Source of the DNA: CAZQBY01 sp964540655
GTDB lineage: Archaea; Altiarchaeota; Altiarchaeia; JAFGQM01
Direction: 5' to 3'
Assembly (NCBI GenBank): GCA_964540655.1
Contig: CAZINR010000001.1
Location: forward strand, 11,461 to 75,460
DNA length: 64,000 nucleotides
Below are positions 57,987 to 64,000 of this stretch, in pieces. The stretch's first letter is position 1. Every line of letters starts with the position of its first letter. The notes beneath the pieces are model-generated. The model ran no database searches and was not told the DNA's origin. It saw only the letters and a list, made by a program, of their open reading frames with translations. The position numbers and the translations under genes are program-made.

Positions 57987-59687
57987 ATGAACGGGGCAGA
58001 AGCGCTCATACGCGGAATGGAGCAGGAAGGAGTCAAGCACATCTTCGGCATCCTGGGCGGAGCCATAATGGATGTCTATGACGTCCTCTACGACAACTCC
58101 AGCATACAGCATCTCACGTGCAGGCACGAGCAGGTCGCGGCCTTCGCCGCCAGCGGATATGCGCGCGCATCCGGCAGGACCGGCACATGCATGGCAACAT
58201 CCGGTCCGGGCGCATGCAACTTAGTCACAGGCATAGCCGATTCATTCATAGATTCGATTCCCGTAGTCGCTGTCACGGGCCAGGTCCCGACCACGTCGAT
58301 AGGTGGAGATGCCTTCCAGGAGGCGGACATAGTCGGGATAACGATGCCTATAACAAAGTACAACTATTTGTTGGAGGATGTCAAAGACGTACCCAAGACC
58401 GTCAAGGGGGCGTATTACCTGGCCAGCACAGGCAGGCCGGGGCCGATAGTCATAGACTTCCCCAAGGACATCCAGAGCGCCAAGCTCAAGGACTTCAAGT
58501 ACCCGAAGACCATATCCTTCGAGAGCTACAATCCCGTCTTCAAGCCACACCCTAGGCAGATAAAGATGGCGGTCAGGGAGCTGATGAACGCCGAGAAGCC
58601 GCTCATACTCTCGGGCGGAGGCACGATTACATCCAACGCTTCCAATGAGCTTGTCCAACTGGCGGAGCTCTTGGGTGTACCCATCACCACTACCTCGATG
58701 GGCAAGGGCGCGATACCCGAGGACCATCCACTGGCCCTGGGCATGGTCGGCATGCACGGCAACAAGTGGGCGAACCTGGCGGTCCAGCAGTCGGATGTCA
58801 TCTTCGCCATAGGAACCAGATTCAGCGACAGGATCACGGCAACGACAAGGCACTTCGCACCAAAAGCCAGGATCATTCACGCGGACATCGACCCGAGCGA
58901 GATAGGCAAGAACATAAGGGCGGATGTTCCGATAGTCGGCGATGCCAAGCTAGTGCTGACCGATATGCTATCGACCGCAAAAAATGCGGCCAAGAAGGAA
59001 TCCCAGAGAAGCAAGAAGCACACAGAATGGGGAAAGAAGCTGGACGAGATGAAAACGGATTTCAAGCAGGAGGTATGCTTCGACTGCGTTCCTGTCAAAC
59101 CGCAGAGGATAATCTACGAGGTCCAGAAGATAATCGACAAGGACCCGAAGAACACGATCATAACCACCGAAGTCGGGAGAAACCAGCTCTGGAGCATGCA
59201 TTACATGAATATCAGGGAGCCGAGGAACTGGATGACCTCCGGCGGATTGGGGACCATGGGCGCTGGGTTCCCCCTGGCAATAGGCGCGCAGACTGCGCGC
59301 CCGAAGGCCAGGGTCCTGAACATGGCCGGGGACGGGAGCTTCCAGATGACGATGCAGGACCTGGCGACCTGCACATGCCATGACCTGCCCGTCATAAACG
59401 TCATCTTCAACGACTCATCGCTGGGCAACGTCCGCATGTGGCAGAAGCTCTTCTATAAGGAGAGGTATTCCTGCACGGACCTGGAGAAGAACCCCGACTT
59501 CGAGAAGATAGCCGAAGCCTATGGGGCATGGGCCAAGAAGATAGAGCGTCCGGGAGAGATAGAAGGGGCCCTAAAAGAAGCACTCAAGTCCGGCAAACCT
59601 GCAATCCTAGATGTCACAGTCGACCGCGACGAGGCCGTCTACCCGATGGTTCCGCCTGGCGGGATATTGAACGAGATGCTAGAATGA
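57987..59687 (+). CDS. ilvB: Acetolactate synthase large subunit
   Basis: 566 residues, TPP-dependent. First committed step of branched-chain amino acid synthesis. The catalytic Glu lies in LTCRHEQVAAFAASGYARA, GPGACNLVTGIADS and the FAD region (FSDRITATTRHFAP) are present, and the TPP motif runs from GDGSFQMTMQDLAT to FNDSSLG. Start ATG 57987 follows the TATA element by about 25 bases. Its TGA overlaps the ilvN ATG. Confidence 0.96.
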   Translation: MNGAEALIRGMEQEGVKHIFGILGGAIMDVYDVLYDNSSIQHLTCRHEQVAAFAASGYARASGRTGTCMATSGPGACNLVTGIADSFIDSIPVVAVTGQVPTTSIGGDAFQEADIVGITMPITKYNYLLEDVKDVPKTVKGAYYLASTGRPGPIVIDFPKDIQSAKLKDFKYPKTISFESYNPVFKPHPRQIKMAVRELMNAEKPLILSGGGTITSNASNELVQLAELLGVPITTTSMGKGAIPEDHPLALGMVGMHGNKWANLAVQQSDVIFAIGTRFSDRITATTRHFAPKARIIHADIDPSEIGKNIRADVPIVGDAKLVLTDMLSTAKNAAKKESQRSKKHTEWGKKLDEMKTDFKQEVCFDCVPVKPQRIIYEVQKIIDKDPKNTIITTEVGRNQLWSMHYMNIREPRNWMTSGGLGTMGAGFPLAIGAQTARPKARVLNMAGDGSFQMTMQDLATCTCHDLPVINVIFNDSSLGNVRMWQKLFYKERYSCTDLEKNPDFEKIAEAYGAWAKKIERPGEIEGALKEALKSGKPAILDVTVDRDEAVYPMVPPGGILNEMLE

Positions 59688-60196
59688 AAGAGAAGACACA
59701 TCTGCTTTCGGCGTTGGTGCAGAACAAGCCTGGAGTCATGCAGAGGATATCAGGCATGTTCTCGAGAAGGGGGTTCAATATAGACAACATCAGCGTCGGC
59801 CCTGCCGAGGACCCTTCTTATTCTAGGGTGACCATAACTGTGAGGGGGGACGACTCCGTCCTGGAGCAGGTGGTCAAGCAGATGAACAAACTGATATCGG
59901 TCATAAAAGTCAGAGACCTGAAGGAGTGGGATTCGGTCACTCGCGAGCTTGCCCTGATAAAGGTCAACACAGCTAAAGCCGACTCCAGGACAGAGATAGC
60001 CCAATATGTCGACGTCTTCCGCGGAGCCATAGTCGACGTCTCCCAGGACTCGATGATAATAGAGATAACGGGGGATTCCGAGAAACTCGAGGCTTTCATA
60101 AACCTGATGAAGCCCTACGGCATAAAGGAGATATCGAGGACCGGCGTGACGGCGATGCACAGGGGCGGGAAGAGCATCACCGACTCCGTGAAGTAG
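59684..60196 (+). CDS. ilvN: Acetolactate synthase small (regulatory) subunit
   Basis: 170 residues. The N-terminal ACT domain has HLLSALVQNKPGVMQRISGM and RRGFNIDNISVGPAEDP; the C-terminal half (RELALIKVNTAKADSRTEI) is the IlvH-type regulatory domain. Gives valine feedback control on IlvB. ATGA overlap with ilvB; convergent 20-nt overlap with the pilus ATPase gene. Confidence 0.95.
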   Translation: MKEKTHLLSALVQNKPGVMQRISGMFSRRGFNIDNISVGPAEDPSYSRVTITVRGDDSVLEQVVKQMNKLISVIKVRDLKEWDSVTRELALIKVNTAKADSRTEIAQYVDVFRGAIVDVSQDSMIIEITGDSEKLEAFINLMKPYGIKEISRTGVTAMHRGGKSITDSVK

Positions 60197-61613
60197 GTTT
60201 GGAAACCTCTTTATCAACGTTCGAATTCAGCTCGGATTCGTTCTTGTAAAACTCGTTTATGCCGGCCAGAACCTCATTGTAGTCGAACACCTTGTTGTTG
60301 ACCAGACTTATTAGAACGGCCTTTCTTTTATCCAACTCCTCCAGCACATCCCTCTTGCTTACCCTTATCCTATCCGCGAGCTTGTCCAGGTACGAGGTGG
60401 GGGTCATCTCGTCGCTTTCAATGGCCCTGTCCTTTTTCGGGTCCCACTGGTAGACGGTCCCCAGCAATATGGTCTCGCCTTCGTGCCCGCCTATTTCGGA
60501 GACCTCTGTAATCCGCCTTACGGGACGTCCGCGGTAGTTGAAGATATTCATGATCACTATCAGGTCGAGGTTGCTGATGACCCTCGTCGGCACGTTCATG
60601 GGGGGACTTTCCAACCTATATATCACTTCCCTGGACGAGCTGGAGTGCAAGGTCCCCATACCCTTATGGCCCACGTTCATGGCGTTGAACAGCGCCATAG
60701 CCTCGGAGCCCCTTATCTCGCCGACCACTATCCTGTTCGGCCGCATCCGGAGTGTGTTTCGGACCAGCGTCTCCATGTCATACCCCTTTTGCGTAGCCAG
60801 GGGGACCCAGTTGGCCTTTCCGCTCAGCTGGAGCTCCGGCGTCTCCTCTATGGTGACTATCCTCTCGTCCGGCGGAGTCATCATGGCCAAAGCGTTCAAG
60901 AGAGTGGTCTTTCCCGCCCCTATCATACCTGCGACGACCAAGTTGGCCGGACTCATCCGCATGCCGTCGACGCTCAGCCACAACAGAGATGCGAGATTCA
61001 CGTCCAGAGTCCCAAGCTGCATCAGCTCTGTAATCGTGTAGAGATGCTTCTTCTGCTTTCTGATTGTCATAGTGGGGCCGTGGAGGGCCAGAGGATCGGT
61101 GGTTATATTCACCCTGCTGCCGTCTATGGCCGAGACGTCGATTATCGGCCCCAGCTCTTTCTCATGGATGAAGCAGAGGCGGTTTATGATCTTAAAAACA
61201 TCGTTCTTGTCGTTGAAAACCACATTGCTGGTGCACATCCCGTGCTTTTTGTGGAAAACGAACACGGGTATGTTTATGCCGTTTATCATGACCTCTTCGA
61301 GATTCGGGTCGCTCATGAACTCGCTCAAATCGCCGTAACCTATTATCCGGTTTATCATGACCTCTATGAGCTTTTCCTTGTTCTTGCCGTCGGATATCTT
61401 GCCCTTCAGGTACTCTTGCAGCACCTTCTTTCTTAGCTCTATGTCGGCTTCTTTCCTTATGGCCTGCAGCTCCATCTGTGTGAATATGTTGTCGCTGTTG
61501 TGGAGCAGCCTCAGCTCCTCCTCTGTGAATGGATAGGGCTTGATTATGTATTTGGGCAGGCCGGTGTCCGTCATGACTACTCTCTTGTTATCGTACTCGT
61601 CGAGTATTTCCAT
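60177..61613 (-). CDS. Type II/IV secretion ATPase (archaeal type IV pilus-like)
   Basis: 478 residues of the GspE/VirB11/TadA family. N-terminal domain to about 190, then LVVAGMIGAGKTTLLNALAM (Walker A), DERIVTIEETPEL, VRNTLRMRPNRIVVGEIRGSE (Walker B region) and MGTLHSSSSREVIYRLESPP (His box). Powers assembly of pili or an archaellum-like filament. The matching TadC/ArlJ-type membrane protein is at 63334-64000, separated by the nnrD and histone genes. Start ATG 61613. Confidence 0.92.
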   Translation of the reverse strand: MEILDEYDNKRVVMTDTGLPKYIIKPYPFTEEELRLLHNSDNIFTQMELQAIRKEADIELRKKVLQEYLKGKISDGKNKEKLIEVMINRIIGYGDLSEFMSDPNLEEVMINGINIPVFVFHKKHGMCTSNVVFNDKNDVFKIINRLCFIHEKELGPIIDVSAIDGSRVNITTDPLALHGPTMTIRKQKKHLYTITELMQLGTLDVNLASLLWLSVDGMRMSPANLVVAGMIGAGKTTLLNALAMMTPPDERIVTIEETPELQLSGKANWVPLATQKGYDMETLVRNTLRMRPNRIVVGEIRGSEAMALFNAMNVGHKGMGTLHSSSSREVIYRLESPPMNVPTRVISNLDLIVIMNIFNYRGRPVRRITEVSEIGGHEGETILLGTVYQWDPKKDRAIESDEMTPTSYLDKLADRIRVSKRDVLEELDKRKAVLISLVNNKVFDYNEVLAGINEFYKNESELNSNVDKEVSKPTSRSR

Positions 61614-61669
61614 CTTTTAAATCCAGAAACATAAAATCTATTGGAAAGATAATAAAAACAGTGTTTCAA

Positions 61670-63100
61670 ATGGAGACCATATCTGTGAGAAGGATGCGTA
61701 TCCTAGACGCCAATTCCGAGTGGTTCGGCGTGCCGGTGATGGAGCTCATGGAGAAGGCCGGCAAAGACCTGGCGAAAGAGGCCAACAAACTAGGAGACTC
61801 CTTCACCGTGGTCTGCGGGCCGGGCAACAACGGCGGCGACGGGTTCGCAGCTTCAAGGTATCTCAAATCCAAGCCCAGTATATTCTACATAGGGAGGCCC
61901 AAGTCCAAAGAGGCCTACGAGAACTTCATGAGGGCGAGGAACTACCGCCCGGTCGCTTTGACCAAGAAGAACATCGGAAGCCTGGAAGACAGCCTGAAGG
62001 AGACGGACGTGGCCATAGACGCGATCTTTGGGACCGGCGTAAAGGGCAAGTTGAGAGAGCCCGCCCGGAGCGCCATCAAGCTCATAAACTCTTTGGGGAA
62101 GAGGATCGTCTCCATGGACGTCCCTTCCGGGATGGACCCGGACACCGGCAGGGTCCCCGATATGTCCGTGAAGGCCGACGTAACGGTATCGGCGCATCTG
62201 GCGAAGAAAGGCTTGGAGGGCAATAAACTGGCGGGCAAAGTGGCGGTCTCGGACATAGGGATACATCCGAAGGCCGAGACCTATTTCGGCAAGGGCGATT
62301 TCAGGTTCGGGTTCCCCTACAGGGGAACGGGCGCCCACAAGGGCGACGCCGGAAAAGTCCTTGTTGTCGGCGGCTCCCCCAATTACACTGGAGCTGTCTA
62401 CTTCGCAGGGCTTGCCGCTCTGAGGGCCGGATGCGACTTGGCTTATGTCGCCGCCCCTGAAAAGACCGCCGACCGGATAGCCACCATGGCCCCCGACCTC
62501 ATAATCCATCCCCTCGAATCCGAGAGGATTTCATCCGGAGACGTCAAGGGCGTCCTTTCCAAAGATTTCGACGTCATGTGCATAGGCAACGGCATGGGCG
62601 ACGACAAGGAGAGTATGGAGGCTGCGAAAAAGATAATAGTCAAGTGCGAGAGGCCCATGGTAATAGACGGCGACGGCTTGAAAGCCGCCAAGCCGCTGCT
62701 CTCCAAGCTAAAAAAAGAGGTCATCCTCACGCCGCACGCCGGGGAGTTCAAAAGGCTATTCGGCCTGACCGCCAATGAGAAGAACCTCATGAAAGTGGCC
62801 AAGAAGCACAGGTGCGTCATACTCCTGAAGGGCGGCATCGATATGGTGGCGCAGGGCGATTCACTCAAGTACAACGACTCCGGCGTTCCCTACATGTCGA
62901 AGGGCGGGACCGGCGACATACTTGCGGGGCTGTGCGCGGGCTACCTGGCCCAGGGCATCGAGCCCTTCTACGCGGCAGGATTCGCTGCTCTGGTCAACGG
63001 CGTCGCGGGGGAGATAGCATACGCTGAGGACTCCGTGGGCATGCTGGCCTCGGATGTCCTCTCGTGGGTATCCACTGCCGAGCGCCTCCTCCTCGACTGA
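61670..63100 (+). CDS. nnrD: Bifunctional NAD(P)H-hydrate epimerase / dehydratase
   Basis: 476 residues (a GTG at 61661 would add three). The N-terminal YjeF_N epimerase domain has VCGPGNNGGDGFAASRYL and IDAIFGTGVKG; the C-terminal ribokinase-like dehydratase has KGDAGKVLVVGGSPNYTGA, VILTPHAGEFKRL and MSKGGTGDILAGLCAGYLA. Repairs hydrated, inactive NADH and NADPH. Divergent from the pilus ATPase gene, with an A/T-rich 56-bp intergenic region. Confidence 0.95.
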   Translation: METISVRRMRILDANSEWFGVPVMELMEKAGKDLAKEANKLGDSFTVVCGPGNNGGDGFAASRYLKSKPSIFYIGRPKSKEAYENFMRARNYRPVALTKKNIGSLEDSLKETDVAIDAIFGTGVKGKLREPARSAIKLINSLGKRIVSMDVPSGMDPDTGRVPDMSVKADVTVSAHLAKKGLEGNKLAGKVAVSDIGIHPKAETYFGKGDFRFGFPYRGTGAHKGDAGKVLVVGGSPNYTGAVYFAGLAALRAGCDLAYVAAPEKTADRIATMAPDLIIHPLESERISSGDVKGVLSKDFDVMCIGNGMGDDKESMEAAKKIIVKCERPMVIDGDGLKAAKPLLSKLKKEVILTPHAGEFKRLFGLTANEKNLMKVAKKHRCVILLKGGIDMVAQGDSLKYNDSGVPYMSKGGTGDILAGLCAGYLAQGIEPFYAAGFAALVNGVAGEIAYAEDSVGMLASDVLSWVSTAERLLLD

Positions 63101-63132
63101 TTTTTCCTATTGGGGATTCTAATTAACATCAA

Positions 63133-63333
63133 ATGACTGAGATACCATTAGCGCCTTTGGAGAGGATTCTGAAGAAAGCAGGTGCCGAAAGAGTCTCGGA
63201 GGAGGCCGAGAGAGAAATGCAGGAGGCCGTGGAGAGCTATGCAGAAGCGCTTGCGGAGGCGTCTGTCGCACTGGCCAAGCACGCCAAGAGGAAGACTGTG
63301 ATGGCCGAGGATATCAAGGTCGCTCTGAAATAA
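63133..63333 (+). CDS. Archaeal histone
   Basis: 66-residue single histone fold without tails: IPLAPLERILKKAGAERVSE (helix 1 and loop 1), a central long helix, and KRKTVMAEDIKVALK with the final helix. Basic loop residues for DNA binding and the KRKTV motif are present. Matches HMfA/HMfB-type histones that wrap DNA as dimers or multimers. Its stop abuts the convergent TadC-like gene. Confidence 0.96.
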   Translation: MTEIPLAPLERILKKAGAERVSEEAEREMQEAVESYAEALAEASVALAKHAKRKTVMAEDIKVALK

Positions 63334-64000
63334 TCAGGCTATCCCCCCGAACATGCTGCCGGCTATCCAGCAGCATATTGAGAAGACGAATATTGAAACA
63401 GGGAGGGAGACCCCTAACCAGTATCTCTTCATCACAGAGTCTTCGCCGTGCAGCAGCTGGCTGCCGAACATGACCAATATAGCCGCAGATTCCATCGCGT
63501 AGACTCCTATGACCAGGGTTATTACGGCCGGGTCTAACGGCTTCGCCACCGAACTCCCGAAGCCCATGCTGGCCCCCTGTGATTCAGTCATGGTATCGGC
63601 AAGGACGACGCTCATGCTGGATATCATGCCTCCGACCAAGGGAGCTACTGCCAGAGCGATTATTCTCATCGACGAGACTACGCTCCCCAGAGAGCGCCCT
63701 ATCTCGTCCTGGCTCTTCCTCAGGTTGTTCAGGTGTTCGGACAAACGCGCCGATATGTCCGAAAGGGTCTCGGAGCCCTTGTCCGCGACGGAGATTAAAG
63801 TCTCTATCGAGCCCTTTATTGTATCGGAGTAGATATCTTTCAGAGAACCGAACTTGCAGTCGAAGAAAGAGGATCTGAGGTCTGTGTTCAGAGAGCTTAT
63901 GTTCCTTGCGGCCCCTCTGAAGAACTCGGAATCTCCGGCGGCCATTGCGTTCTCCAGCGGCCGGCCCTCCGAGAGGAGAGTCCCGAGCTGATGCAGAGAT
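63334..64000 (-). CDS. Type II/IV secretion membrane protein (TadC/ArlJ type, partial)
   Basis: About 221 residues are seen; the 5' part lies beyond the right edge. The cytoplasmic T2SSF-like segment has LGTLLSEGRPLENAMA and a long helical region (SDISARLSEHLNNL), followed by three membrane helices: SMRIIALAVAPLVGGMISSM, VITLVIGVYAMESAAILVMF and WLGVSLPVSIFVFSICCWIA. Forms the membrane platform for pilin assembly with the ATPase at 60177-61613. Frame continuity through 64000 was checked by translation. Confidence 0.85.
   Translation of the reverse strand, partial: SLHQLGTLLSEGRPLENAMAAGDSEFFRGAARNISSLNTDLRSSFFDCKFGSLKDIYSDTIKGSIETLISVADKGSETLSDISARLSEHLNNLRKSQDEIGRSLGSVVSSMRIIALAVAPLVGGMISSMSVVLADTMTESQGASMGFGSSVAKPLDPAVITLVIGVYAMESAAILVMFGSQLLHGEDSVMKRYWLGVSLPVSIFVFSICCWIAGSMFGGIA

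Noticed and set aside
1..64000. CRISPR array, insertion sequence, rRNA
   Set aside because: No regularly spaced repeats, transposase motifs or rRNA-like segments were noticed on reading both strands; a dedicated search (repeat finder, tRNA and rRNA covariance models) would be needed to be certain.

Overview
The window is a gene-dense stretch of archaeal chromosome, moderately GC-rich, with short intergenic gaps and many 1-4 nt start/stop overlaps. Archaeal hallmarks are the class I release factor aRF1, DnaG-type primase, HMf-type histone, archaeal CCA-adding enzyme, KH/beta-CASP termination nuclease (aCPSF1/FttA type), proteasome beta subunit, aIF6, eS19/eL39/eL31/eL18a, RNase P component 4, PDCD5, prefoldin alpha, RtcB/archease, and the AMP phosphorylase - ribose-1,5-bisphosphate isomerase - form III RuBisCO set. 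Cys-rich secreted repeats and many small Arg/Lys-rich orphan proteins would fit a DPANN-like lineage (for example Diapherotrites), but the window alone does not fix the phylum. Bacterial-type riboflavin enzymes, purine synthesis and branched-chain amino acid genes indicate more biosynthetic capacity than the most reduced DPANN.

Layout. 1-2070: riboflavin genes ribBA (cut by the window edge) and ribD. 2207-4810: a dihydropteroate-synthase-related protein, a small membrane protein and ilvE. 4847-8206: operon of a protease-less LonB-like AAA+ ATPase, archease and the RNA ligase RtcB. 8259-9995: DnaG primase, a DUF167 protein and a possible 35-residue ORF. 10143-15417: an AT-rich orphan, then purB-purS-purQ-purL and a JAMM protein. 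15498-21041: a basic orphan, then the operon of R15P isomerase, an orphan with a possible HTH, a PIN protein, RuBisCO III and AMP phosphorylase. 21042-24710: DUF389 membrane protein, cation exchanger, aRF1. 24719-32377: a large basic orphan, e-MtaB methylthiotransferase, FKBP, mini-asparaginase, class V aminotransferase, two more orphans, purM and a cold-shock protein. 32470-37738: Cys-rich secreted protein, PD-(D/E)XK nuclease, TyrRS, Trm5-like and Taw3 wyosine enzymes. 37842-46484: topoisomerase I split by a LAGLIDADG intein, Lrp regulator, aminotransferase, metallophosphoesterase and Lhr helicase. 46514-50865: RNase P component 4 and the ribosomal/aIF6/prefoldin operon. 50899-64000: CCA enzyme, orphan nucleotidyltransferase, proteasome beta, beta-CASP nuclease, TrpRS, UMP kinase, a stand-alone alkyltransferase domain, ilvB/ilvN, a type IV pilus-like ATPase, NAD(P)HX repair enzyme, histone, and a pilus-like membrane protein cut by the window edge.

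The features most worth a second look are the LonB-like ATPase without a protease domain (zinc ribbon in place of the membrane insert) co-transcribed with RtcB and archease; the possible HTH plus PIN pair inside the RuBisCO operon; the topA intein and the twin inverted repeats in the topA promoter; a compact three-helix RNA fold directly before rps19e; an aRF1 gene lacking the mini-domain with a short upstream ORF in its leader; and an SR-like Arg/Ser linker in DnaG. No tRNA, rRNA, CRISPR array or insertion sequence was recognised.
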